Part shown: positions 56,423-63,886 of the stretch, one piece after another
Layout: the number at the start of each line of letters is the position of its first letter
Numbering within the stretch: the first letter of the stretch is position 1
DNA from: Patescibacteria group bacterium
GTDB lineage: Bacteria > Patescibacteria > Paceibacteria > UBA6257 > 2-01-FULL-56-20
DNA length: 64,000 nucleotides
Assembly: GCA_018971305.1 (NCBI GenBank)
Contig: JAGXBC010000001.1
Coordinates: 255,839 to 319,838, forward strand
Reading direction: 5' to 3'
Made by a program: the position numbers and the translations under genes
The notes under the pieces: generated by a model
Told to the model about the DNA's origin: nothing
Databases searched by the model: none
The model's input: only the letters and a program-made list of their open reading frames with translations

Positions 56423-57403
56423 TTATGCCAACTGCCTAATCAATTTTTTAATAAGCCGGGCGGTTTTTCCCGGGTCATGTCTCATAAATCCCCGCGAACG
56501 AATTACGTCGGCTACAAATATCTTAAGGTTTTCTCGGAAATTTTTCTTGTCATATTTTACTAATGATGAGTTTTCAGCTGTATAGGATTTTAAGCGTTTA
56601 GTATTCGGTTTTTTACCGTTCACGACAACATAATCGATAACATCCTTACCCAAGTATTTTTCCATCGTGCGCAAAAAATCTGATGCCTGGAAACCGTTTG
56701 TTTCGCCGTGCTTGGTCATCGTGTTCACGAAATAAATAATTTTCCCTTCGGTTTTTTTGAGAATTTGCCCCATGCCGCGGACAAGAATATTGGGAATAAT
56801 GCTCGTGTAAAGATCTCCTGGCCCCAGGATAACGGCATCCGCTTCCAAAATCGCCTTACGCGCGCGCGGATTTAATTTTGCTGCCGGTTTGAGCCAGACC
56901 TGCTTTATTTTTATATTCCCATCATGACTGGGAATATCTATGTTGGTTTCACCTTTTATAACTTGGCCGTTTTCCAATTTAGCGTAGAGTCGCGCCATTT
57001 GTCTTGTAACCGGAATAACTTCACCCTGAGATGCGAGAATGCGCGAGGCCTCGGAAATGGCCTTTTCAAAACTCCCCGTGATTCTCGTGAGGGCGGTGAG
57101 CATCAGATTTCCAAAATTATGTCCGGATAATCCCGCCCCTTCATGAAATCTGTAGTTGAATAGCCTGGAGAGAGCTTTATTGTCGGTTTTGGCGAGAGCC
57201 ACAAGCGCGCGGCGCACGTCTCCCGGGGGCAGGATGCCGAAATCCTCCCGCAAGATGCCGGCAGAGCCGCCGTCGTCGGCCATTGTAACGATTGCCGTCA
57301 GGTTATAGAAGTAATTCTTGAGGCCGCTTAGAACCGTAAATACGCCGGTACCGCCGCCGATGATAACGATTTTCGCCTCGGATTTTTTAAGCACATGAGC
57401 CAT
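56423..57403 (-). CDS. yvcK: YvcK/CofD-family protein
   Basis: 326 aa from the ATG at 57401-57403 (MAHVLKKSEA). The frame is open for 29 codons more, but those codons overlap the terminator and end of the neighbouring gene, and a TATAAA-type -10 box sits just before 57403. KIVIIGGGTGVFTVLSGL is the P-loop-like nucleotide motif, followed by TMADDGGSAGILREDFGILPPGDVRRAL and GHNFGNLML, the signature of the YvcK group. In Gram-positive bacteria YvcK is needed for wall synthesis on gluconeogenic carbon and binds UDP-sugars. The chemical activity of this branch is not established. Confidence 0.92.
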   Translation of the reverse strand: MAHVLKKSEAKIVIIGGGTGVFTVLSGLKNYFYNLTAIVTMADDGGSAGILREDFGILPPGDVRRALVALAKTDNKALSRLFNYRFHEGAGLSGHNFGNLMLTALTRITGSFEKAISEASRILASQGEVIPVTRQMARLYAKLENGQVIKGETNIDIPSHDGNIKIKQVWLKPAAKLNPRARKAILEADAVILGPGDLYTSIIPNILVRGMGQILKKTEGKIIYFVNTMTKHGETNGFQASDFLRTMEKYLGKDVIDYVVVNGKKPNTKRLKSYTAENSSLVKYDKKNFRENLKIFVADVIRSRGFMRHDPGKTARLIKKLIRQLA

Positions 57404-57431
57404 TGAATTTATAATAATCGCACATAACTGC

Positions 57432-57474
57432 AAAAACAAAAACGCCCCATCATCAAAAGATGTTTTAGGGGCGT
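57432..57474 (-). terminator. Terminator of the DUF5317-like gene
   Basis: ACGCCCC/GGGGCGT with inner CATC-TTTT-GATG, followed by TTTTTGTTTTTG on the minus strand. Confidence 0.9.
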
Positions 57475-58004
57475 GTGTTTCGTAGGGCATAAATTAATGA
57501 CCAGAATGTTATCACTAATGCTATCCACCACATAAAAATTATTCCTGCGGCAGTGGAGAGGTCGCCTAGGCTCAAGCAGTCACCGCGTGGATAAAGGAAT
57601 CGCAGGGGTGCCGAGCGGTCAGCGTTTATATCATCGGCCAAAAATGAAATATTTGTTTTATTTGTCGCCGCGATATGCGAATCGTCCCATTCTATAATTC
57701 GACACTCTTCGGTCAAGACAGGCATTTTAAAGTGGTTTGTAGCCATCACAAAAAGATTCGCAAGTCCGCCGAGAAAAATAAACAGTATCGCTGTATGGAA
57801 GACCTGTGTGCTAATCCCTAAGAATTTCGGCCAGCCACTATTTTTTATTCTTTTGCCAACCATAAACCTTGTAATCAAGAGGAATGTTATAAGGAGAAGC
57901 TGTATGCACAATCTCTCTGGTATTGGCATCGACTTCGGGTGCGAATAGAAAAATTTTTGATAATAGAGCCACGGCCAGAAAAACAGATAGACCACCTTAT
58001 CCAT
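57465..58004 (-). CDS. DUF5317-like membrane protein
   Basis: 179 aa with four hydrophobic segments. GGLANLFVMATNHFKMPV and CLSLGDLSTAAGIIF recall the DUF5317 pattern (GxxxN...N...MPV, then a GD motif). A strong Shine-Dalgarno GGAGGG lies 4 nt before the ATG, and the promoter is divergent from that of the secreted protein at 58141. Function unknown; the family call is moderate. Confidence 0.72.
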   Translation of the reverse strand: MDKVVYLFFWPWLYYQKFFYSHPKSMPIPERLCIQLLLITFLLITRFMVGKRIKNSGWPKFLGISTQVFHTAILFIFLGGLANLFVMATNHFKMPVLTEECRIIEWDDSHIAATNKTNISFLADDINADRSAPLRFLYPRGDCLSLGDLSTAAGIIFMWWIALVITFWSLIYALRNTRP

Positions 58005-58042
58005 CTTCCCTCCTCGCCTTGTAAATTGGAGATACTAAAATT

Positions 58043-58104
58043 ACCTTACGTTCTCGTCATATAAAAGTCAATGATTTGACTATCGGTCGCTGGGCGGATA
58101 GCAT
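58043..58104. promoter_or_regulatory. Divergent promoters with a palindromic -35 region
   Basis: Plus strand: TTGACT (58076-58081), 17 bp, TAGCAT (58099-58104). Minus strand: TTGACT (58066-58071), 17 bp, TAAGGT (58043-58048). The two -35 hexamers form the inverted repeat AGTCAATGATTTGACT. Confidence 0.65.
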
Positions 58105-58140
58105 ACTAAGAGTTTATTTTTTAAAGAGAGGTAGGGGATC

Positions 58141-58587
58141 ATGAAAAAGTATCTGGCCGCAACGATTATCCTGTGCTCTATGGTTTTTACTGCGAGAGCC
58201 CAAGAACCGGATTTCTGTGAAAAAATGCCCAAGAGTTTGCCGTCCGTCAGTCTTTGGAGGCCTAGCTATGGGATCCTTGAGACGAAATCGTATTTTGTGA
58301 AATACAAGGCCTACACGAAGCCGGGAGCTGGATTTTATGGGCTTATCCGTTATATTGAAGCCAAAAAGGTCGGGCAGAATGGCGAACTGGAATATCAGCC
58401 CGAGAAAATTCAGTGGATAGTGGATTTCGGAAAACGGAATGTGAAGCGCTATGAACTGGTCCCCGAAGGACGCCATCCCGAGAAACGGAAATGGAAAGAA
58501 TATAAAAATTTTGAAGACTGGAGAAATAAAGAGGTGCCAATCATATTGGAGATATCGCGGGCGTTGGGAGATCAAGACAAAGACTGA
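58141..58587 (+). CDS. Small secreted protein
   Basis: 148 aa. Signal peptide (YLAATIILCSMVFTARA, cleavage before QE), then a soluble domain with several aromatic residues (WRPSYGILETKSYFVKY, YGLIRYIEAKKV) and a charged C-terminus. One Cys in the mature part. A strong Shine-Dalgarno (AGAGGTAGGGG) and a terminator frame the gene. It uses TGA as stop. No family recognised. Confidence 0.75.
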   Translation: MKKYLAATIILCSMVFTARAQEPDFCEKMPKSLPSVSLWRPSYGILETKSYFVKYKAYTKPGAGFYGLIRYIEAKKVGQNGELEYQPEKIQWIVDFGKRNVKRYELVPEGRHPEKRKWKEYKNFEDWRNKEVPIILEISRALGDQDKD

Positions 58588-58600
58588 AGAGTTTTTCATC

Positions 58601-58630
58601 GGGAGCCATCATCGGCTCCTGAATTTTTTA
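58601..58630 (+). terminator. Terminator of the small secreted protein gene
   Basis: GGAGCC-ATCATC-GGCTCC, then TGAATTTTTTAT. Confidence 0.85.
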
Positions 58631-58693
58631 TGGAGCTAGCAAGGTTTTATAAACAGCTTTTTACTTTTGGTAGAATCTTTTGTTGTCTCAGAA

Positions 58694-58731
58694 ATAAAAA
58701 ACCAGTTCCGATTCGCTGACGGAGACTGGTT
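58694..58731 (-). terminator. Terminator of the acyltransferase gene
   Basis: AACCAGTCTCCG/CGGAACTGGTT stem with one bulge on the minus strand, then TTTTATTTC; overlaps the stop codon. Confidence 0.85.
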
Positions 58732-59677
58732 AGATCTTTAAATACATTTTTTTCTTATCCATAACCCAAGAAGCTGCGATACAGAGGAGAGATGCCATGG
58801 CCGTTACGACGGCAATCAATCCGATCGAGAGGGTTGCCGGAAGGATTTTTTCTATAAGCGACGACTCTATGCCGGAAATAACGTATATTGCCAGAGGATT
58901 TTTTCCTACGATAGAAAAGAGGGGAAACCGTAAGAACCCATTAATTCCTTTGGCCTCAAAAACAGCCAAAGCAAAAATCGAGATAGCTACGCTGATCATC
59001 ACGTAAGGAAACGATACTAAATGCTTATTATCCGGGAAATAGCCTTCTGCACCTACTCCGATGAAGAATATCACAATCGCGGTTCCGACCAGTATCGGCA
59101 GAAGCGGGCCACTCTTTATTTTTTCTTTTATTTCGGATATCGCTGAACCGAAGAGAATAATAGAACTCCAGGCCGGAGTTGCCCACGGGCCGCCGAAAGC
59201 ATATGTTAGTGCCCAATCTTGGTGTCCGGTGGAGATAAATATTTGCCAGAGAGAAGTAATCGCGATGGCCGCGGCAATTCTAACTTTGTAGCCAGCGTAC
59301 ATAAATGGCAGCACGAGAATGCCGCACAGACCTATTGCCGTTAGTACGTTCCAATGGAATTTAATCCCGACTTTGCCATCCAACAGCATTCCTCCGATAA
59401 ATCCCAAAGCAATAAAAAGCAGATAGCGCCGTAAAAAAGAAAATATCAATTTTGCCACGCTCATCACCTGCTTCTTCTTCGTAAAAGAAATAAAATAAGA
59501 AGCTCCTATTATAAAGAAAAAAACCGGCGCACCAATGTCTTCCAGGTAGATTCCGTTTCCCGAGGAATGCTTCAGCCACGGTGGAACATTATCGAAAAAT
59601 GATAAGGGGAAAAATATCGTAAGCAAAATCATTGTAAGCCCCCTCATCTCGTCCAGTGCTTGCCAGCGTTTTTCCAT
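58730..59677 (-). CDS. HGSNAT/NagX-like membrane acyltransferase (DUF5009-like)
   Basis: 315 aa from the ATG at 59675-59677, chosen because GAGGTG lies 7 nt before it; the frame is open seven codons further. About ten hydrophobic helices. KRWQALDEMRGLTMILLT with the following WLKHSSGNGIYLEDIGAPVFFFIIG is the signature of heparan-alpha-glucosaminide N-acetyltransferase-like membrane proteins. These transfer acyl groups to sugars across the membrane; here cell-wall or surface sugar modification is a fair inference. Confidence 0.85.
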   Translation of the reverse strand: MEKRWQALDEMRGLTMILLTIFFPLSFFDNVPPWLKHSSGNGIYLEDIGAPVFFFIIGASYFISFTKKKQVMSVAKLIFSFLRRYLLFIALGFIGGMLLDGKVGIKFHWNVLTAIGLCGILVLPFMYAGYKVRIAAAIAITSLWQIFISTGHQDWALTYAFGGPWATPAWSSIILFGSAISEIKEKIKSGPLLPILVGTAIVIFFIGVGAEGYFPDNKHLVSFPYVMISVAISIFALAVFEAKGINGFLRFPLFSIVGKNPLAIYVISGIESSLIEKILPATLSIGLIAVVTAMASLLCIAASWVMDKKKMYLKI

Positions 59678-59769
59678 ATTGCGCACCTCAATTATCAAGA
59701 GAAAACCCTGCCTATATATTAAATGGAAAAGATTGAAAATGGAACAGGTTTTTAAGTGGGGATTGCCAG

Positions 59770-59841
59770 GGTGCCTGACGGGAATCGGACCCGTGTAGCC
59801 GCTGCCACAGAGCGGAGCTTTACCACTAAGCTACAGGCACC
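59770..59841 (-). tRNA. tRNA-His(GUG)
   Basis: An 8-bp acceptor stem GGTGCCTG/CAGGCACC includes the extra 5' G(-1) paired with discriminator C, diagnostic for tRNA-His. Anticodon arm CCGCT-CTGTGGC-AGCGG, anticodon GUG; T arm ACGGGTCCGATTCCCGT. Confidence 0.96.
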
Positions 59842-59897
59842 ATATTTTTTAAACATAGGCCTGAGTCCCGAAAACGTGAGGGGCTACAGGCACCATA
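59830..59897. repeat. 15-bp direct repeat of the tRNA-His 5' end
   Basis: GCTACAGGCACCATA occurs at 59830-59844 (inside and just before the tRNA gene) and again at 59883-59897, 53 bp apart. Confidence 0.8.
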
Positions 59898-59987
59898 CTT
59901 ACATTAAGAATTTATACTTTTTTGAGATTTTTTTCAACTTTTCTGGATAAACGTCTGGCTTTGTTATAATTGTTGGGTAAGTTCAAT

Positions 59988-60680
59988 ATGGCTCATTTTT
60001 TAACCGACTTGGGGCTCTTGGCAAGCCAAAATCAGTTTTTGGCTTATTTTATTATTTATATAACCACAATCTTTTTGGGGAATATCTCGGCGTTCGCCTC
60101 TTTCTGGGTGATACTTAAATTGCCTTTCGGCACTTGGGGTGTGCCGTTTTTGATGTTGACGATACTTTTGTCTAATATTAGTGGCGACCTGCTTTGGTAT
60201 TCGTTGGGTAAAACCTTAAGGGATACTCGATTCGGCAATTTTATTCGGAACAGATTGCCGGGTCATGATAAAATTGAAGAAAAACTCCACAAGAGCGGAA
60301 CCAAATGGATGTTTATGTCCAAGTTCATGTATGCTTCCGCCTTCCCTGTTATTTTTTCCGTCGGCTGGTTCGGGGTTAAGTTCAAAAAATTTATTAGGGT
60401 TTCCATGCTATCGGCTTTGGTCTGGCTGCCGGTTTTAACAGGTTTGGCATATGGCTTATTCGCCAGCCTTTCTCCGCTGGGCGCAACATCAATTTTCAAA
60501 AGGTTTGAGATTTTGTTTATAATAGGCCTCGGAGTTTTCTTTGTAGCGGATTATTTTATCTCGCGCCTCTTCGGGATAATTTTTAGGAATAGCAATGGTT
60601 TATATGGAGCCAGTGAAGAGGTAGAGAGTGATGGCAACGTAAACGGTGACAATCTACCGGGCTATCCGGCAGAAAAATAG
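59988..60680 (+). CDS. VTT/DedA-like membrane protein
   Basis: 230 aa from ATG 59988. An in-frame TTG at 59970 is inside the -10 box TATAAT (59965-59970), so it is excluded. Five or six helices; SGDLLWYSLGKTLRDTRFGN and FPVIFSVGWFGVKFKKFI fit the VTT (SNARE-associated/DedA) domain of lipid scramblases and flippases. The C-terminal tail is short, charged and disordered. A role in membrane lipid or undecaprenyl phosphate transport follows from the family. Confidence 0.82.
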   Translation: MAHFLTDLGLLASQNQFLAYFIIYITTIFLGNISAFASFWVILKLPFGTWGVPFLMLTILLSNISGDLLWYSLGKTLRDTRFGNFIRNRLPGHDKIEEKLHKSGTKWMFMSKFMYASAFPVIFSVGWFGVKFKKFIRVSMLSALVWLPVLTGLAYGLFASLSPLGATSIFKRFEILFIIGLGVFFVADYFISRLFGIIFRNSNGLYGASEEVESDGNVNGDNLPGYPAEK

Positions 60681-60782
60681 TTTTTTTAGGGATCCTTATC
60701 CGTCCCGATATCAGATTGTTGTCCATATTAAAAGTCCGTAAAAATGGGCATTTTAAGGCATTATTCCGGGCAGGATTCTTAT

Positions 60783-60811
60783 TTGACAAATATATGAATA
60801 TCTGATAATAT
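60783..60811 (+). promoter_or_regulatory. Promoter of the 60878 unit
   Basis: TTGACA (60783-60788) and TAATAT (60806-60811), spacer 17 bp. A leader hairpin with arms GACAGCGG/CCGTTGTC follows at about 60829-60850. Confidence 0.75.
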
Positions 60812-60877
60812 ATATACAGGCAATTGGCGACAGCGGAGTAATCCGTTGTCAAACTTTGAAAACTGAGGAGAACGAAT

Positions 60878-62263
60878 ATGAGTACACAAAACACTGATTG
60901 GAAGTCAAGATTGATGTCCGTGGCAGGTGCCATGGATTTGAAACCGGCGCCCGAACCCGTGCAATCCGCTCCAAAAGCGGAAACCACGGAAACGGTTCCG
61001 GAAACAACAACCGAACCGAAGTCGGAGGAAACATCTCCGGCGGAAGCTCATACCGCAACTGCTGTGTCCCAGGCATCCCCGAGCGTACCACTTCCGGATA
61101 TTTCTTCGCTCCCATCGCTCAGCGATGATGAGCTAAAGAATATGCGGGAACAGGGACAACAGCGGGGGCAATGGGCTCAGGCTGCAGCGCAGAAGCTTCT
61201 CCAGCTTCTTGCCTCCCTCCAGATTTTGGAGGACCAGGCCAGGCAGGATCCGGACATCGTTCTTTCGGACGAGTTTAGGACGAAACGCCAGCAGATTGAA
61301 GCTGGGCTTGCCCAGATTCAGGACGCCGGCGGTTCGGAAGAACTCCGGGCCCGGCTCGGATTCTCCAAGATGTTGGAGGAGATCCGGGCAACCAATCCTC
61401 ACGACCGCAAGGCCGTTCAGGATATTATCCACCGGGTTTTGGCAACCGGGCGGAGGCGTGTGGCTTCTGTAGAAGAGGCTGCCGCCTTTGACAAGGCAAA
61501 AAGCTGGCCGAGGGAAGCAATTTTCCTCGGTCGGGAAGTGTACATGCGCCGGCAGTTGAAAGCCGGTGAGCAGTACACTCCTGCCGATAACGCGCTCGAG
61601 TCCACGTTCCGCCACTTCATTGAGGCGGTGCGTAAAGCTCGTAAGGCGGAGAAGAAAGACAAAATCTCCGCAATGAAAGAGCGTGGCTCGGTTGAGGGTA
61701 AGCTCCGCGGCCAGCGTGGAATTATCCGGGGGGAGAAGGGGGTTTACTACCTCTACTCTCCGAAAAGGAAAGAAGGCGATCGCGAGTACTTTGAGGGACA
61801 CGGTGTCCTCGAAGTTCGTGACGACAACAAGGACGTGAAACGCCAGCCGTTTTTGGTGATCCACGTTTTGGAGACCGAAGGCTCATTAAATTGGCTTTCG
61901 GACAACCACAACGGCCAGCGGACTTCACTCCCTCTTTTCTGGCTCCAGCGCGGTTCTGTGATTACGAGACAGGATCGCCGCCTTAAGCCGGATGAGTTCA
62001 ACCGTGCGGTCAGGATGATTCGCACACTTCGGGCATTAATTACGAGAAACGACCCGGAGCTGCCGAAACCCCAAACCCAGGTTGAAAAGCAGCCGGAGCA
62101 GGTTCTTGCTCCCGAAACCCCGATGGTTGCCTCCAACCCCGAAGCCGTTCCTGTGGCTGAGGTCATTATCCAACCAGTAGCGCCGGCGGAAGAAATTTCC
62201 GTACCGGTTGCTGAAGCACCCGCCGCTCCCAAGCCCAGCAGGGCAAAGCGCGCGCGGAAATAG
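60878..62263 (+). CDS. Hypothetical protein paired with a NYN nuclease
   Basis: 461 aa, soluble. Residues 1-85 and 400-461 are Pro/Glu/Ala-rich and disordered; the middle is helical (residues about 90-160) then alpha-beta (FLVIHVLETEGSLNWL). C-terminus ends in a basic RAKRARK. A strong Shine-Dalgarno GAGGAG lies 7 nt before the ATG. The NYN gene follows 78 bp downstream after a strong hairpin, so the two are probably one unit. No family recognised; the basic tail and partner suggest RNA-related function. Confidence 0.68.
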   Translation: MSTQNTDWKSRLMSVAGAMDLKPAPEPVQSAPKAETTETVPETTTEPKSEETSPAEAHTATAVSQASPSVPLPDISSLPSLSDDELKNMREQGQQRGQWAQAAAQKLLQLLASLQILEDQARQDPDIVLSDEFRTKRQQIEAGLAQIQDAGGSEELRARLGFSKMLEEIRATNPHDRKAVQDIIHRVLATGRRRVASVEEAAAFDKAKSWPREAIFLGREVYMRRQLKAGEQYTPADNALESTFRHFIEAVRKARKAEKKDKISAMKERGSVEGKLRGQRGIIRGEKGVYYLYSPKRKEGDREYFEGHGVLEVRDDNKDVKRQPFLVIHVLETEGSLNWLSDNHNGQRTSLPLFWLQRGSVITRQDRRLKPDEFNRAVRMIRTLRALITRNDPELPKPQTQVEKQPEQVLAPETPMVASNPEAVPVAEVIIQPVAPAEEISVPVAEAPAAPKPSRAKRARK

Positions 62264-62273
62264 TAACTCTAAC

Positions 62274-62313
62274 CTGGTGACGCTCGCAGAGTAACATCTG
62301 TGAGCGTCACCAG
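62274..62313 (+). repeat. 12-bp perfect hairpin between the 60878 and NYN genes
   Basis: CTGGTGACGCTC (62274-62285) and GAGCGTCACCAG (62302-62313), with GCAGA/TCTGT inside; no T-tract follows. A processing or attenuation element is possible. Confidence 0.75.
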
Positions 62314-62341
62314 CTACAAATCCAAAAAAAGGACGTGCGCC

Positions 62342-62893
62342 ATGTCACTTAGAGAAAGGTTTTTTGGTGGTGAAAAAAATACAGTTCCTCAAGATGTCAA
62401 TAAGTCAGCACCGGAAACAACGATAAATTTTATCCCTACCGTGATTGCTCTCGTGGACTACGAGAATATCGCCCGCGAGGCTGCGGCGGACGGGAAGATC
62501 GTTGATTTTGCCGGTTTGGCTGAGCTGTGCCGAAGTTGCGGGAAAGTTGCTGCCAGTTTTTTATTCGTTCCCGACCACATGACTCAGGACCGCTGGGTTC
62601 GTGAGGCGTACGACCAAGGATTTTTCGTTGTTTCGTCGCCGTCACGAGCTTCTTTAACTGTGTCCGTCAAGCAGGCGGATACGGCTGATACCAATATGAT
62701 TTCCATAGGTAGGAGATTTTCCGACATTATAGATGGCGTAGTAATTGTTTCCAACGACAGGGATTTCCTGACGTTGGTGAACGATTTCAAAGATAAGGGC
62801 AAGAAGATCGTCCTTATCCACGGCGCCAAGGTTTCACCGGCTCTCAGAGAGGTGGTGAAACTTCGCTTTCCGGTTCCGGTCCGGAACCGATAG
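62342..62893 (+). CDS. NYN domain RNase-like protein (second copy)
   Basis: 183 aa from ATG 62342 (MSLRERFFGG), preceded by AAAGGA; a GTG start at 62300 would lie inside the hairpin and is rejected. VIALVDYENIARE gives the first Asp, DTADTNMISI the middle pair and VIVSNDRDFLTLVNDF the last Asp cluster, the NYN metal site. It differs from the copy at 35472 in the loops. It is paired with the 461-aa gene. A terminator follows. Confidence 0.85.
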   Translation: MSLRERFFGGEKNTVPQDVNKSAPETTINFIPTVIALVDYENIAREAAADGKIVDFAGLAELCRSCGKVAASFLFVPDHMTQDRWVREAYDQGFFVVSSPSRASLTVSVKQADTADTNMISIGRRFSDIIDGVVIVSNDRDFLTLVNDFKDKGKKIVLIHGAKVSPALREVVKLRFPVPVRNR

Positions 62894-62917
62894 CGCTAGA
62901 AAAAAATCAAAAATATA

Positions 62918-62950
62918 CCCCGTTGCGCAAGCGACGGGGTAATCTATTTT
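62918..62950 (+). terminator. Terminator of the NYN gene
   Basis: ACCCCGT/ACGGGGT with inner GC-GCAA-GC, followed by AATCTATTTTTA. Confidence 0.75.
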
Positions 62951-62964
62951 TACCAGCGGTCTAC

Positions 62965-62993
62965 TTGACATATATAAATTTATATGATATGCT
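62965..62993 (+). promoter_or_regulatory. Promoter of the Nudix gene with palindromic spacer
   Basis: TTGACA (62965-62970), 17 bp, TATGCT (62988-62993). The spacer contains the perfect palindrome ATATAAATTTATAT (62972-62985), a natural operator position. Confidence 0.6.
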
Positions 62994-62999
62994 TTAATC

Positions 63000-63066
63000 A
63001 GCGACCAAGGTCATAATGATTTTCTCTTTGGGGCTGAAGTGAGCGCGAAAGCGCTAGGGGGGTCGT
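63000..63066 (+). promoter_or_regulatory. Structured leader of the Nudix gene
   Basis: GCGACC (63001-63006) can pair with GGTCGT (63061-63066) right before the ATG, enclosing the hairpin AGCGC-GAAA-GCGCT (63042-63055). The purine-rich AGGGGGG stretch lies between. This arrangement could regulate translation. Confidence 0.45.
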
Positions 63067-63067
63067 T

Positions 63068-63754
63068 ATGAATCGACATGGAATACAAATATTGGACGGA
63101 CGGGGGCAACCGGATTTCAAAAATGCCGTTGTCCAGCAGGAGTCGAAAGAGAAGGAGATTTCCCATTTGGTACGTTTCCTCTATCACGGCAAAACCGTGT
63201 ACCGAGACCGTTTCTTGTGGGCGCACAATCTGGACAAGCAAGGTAGCCGCCGGATTGGTTTCGGACTGCCGGGCGGCAGAGTGAAAGAAGGGGAAACTCT
63301 CATCGAGGCGGTTCGTCGTAAGTCGAAGGAAGAAATTCCCTGGCCCGTCATCGGCGAGCCAGTGTTCCTTTGTACTTACGACAGGGAGTTGACAAGCAGA
63401 ATCGAGAAGAACCACATTTTTCTGCCGGTTCTCGACGAGGAAAATCCAGTGAGCAGTCCTGAGCAGAATTCAATATTCGCCCAGGGCAAGGGTTTTGGAG
63501 ATCCGTTCTTTGACTATTTTTCGAAATGCTTGCCGGCCACGCCTGGCGTTCTCCTCGATGTAGACTACGCCCGCTTCTTCTCAATTGAGGAGTTGGCGGA
63601 AATGATGATTGTCTACACGCGTGGGAGCTCCCCTAGCACTTGCGCTAAGAAGAACGAGGGCGGACTTTATAAAAGTCACACCGAAATGTTCCTGTATGCT
63701 ATGGAGGCATATAGGAAGCATTTGTCCGAAGAACCGTCTGTAGCCACCGCTTAG
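63068..63754 (+). CDS. Nudix hydrolase-like protein
   Basis: 228 aa. GLPGGRVKEGETLIEAVRRKSKEEI has the Nudix box pattern (Gx5Ex7R...EE) with Lys in place of the usual Glu after the Arg; metal binding through the Glu pair is still possible. Nudix enzymes cleave nucleoside diphosphates linked to another group. The N-terminal domain (FLYHGKTVYRDRFLWAHN) and C-terminal 90 residues extend the normal 140-aa core. Start ATG 63068 follows a G-rich Shine-Dalgarno. It is monocistronic, with its own promoter and a terminator. Confidence 0.8.
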   Translation: MNRHGIQILDGRGQPDFKNAVVQQESKEKEISHLVRFLYHGKTVYRDRFLWAHNLDKQGSRRIGFGLPGGRVKEGETLIEAVRRKSKEEIPWPVIGEPVFLCTYDRELTSRIEKNHIFLPVLDEENPVSSPEQNSIFAQGKGFGDPFFDYFSKCLPATPGVLLDVDYARFFSIEELAEMMIVYTRGSSPSTCAKKNEGGLYKSHTEMFLYAMEAYRKHLSEEPSVATA

Positions 63755-63778
63755 TATAGGGTGGGCAGATCACTAACA

Positions 63779-63843
63779 GCCTCGCAGCCAAAACTATTTT
63801 TGGTTGCGGGGCTTTTTCTTTTTAACAGGTTTTCTATCTAGCA
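63779..63843 (+). terminator. Terminator of the Nudix gene
   Basis: A 14-bp stem, CCTCGCAGCCAAAA pairing with TTTTGGTTGCGGGG, followed by CTTTTTCTTTTT. Confidence 0.88.
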
Positions 63844-63886
63844 TTTAAACGGGGTAATGTAAGTCAGATGGTACAGCTTCGCTATC

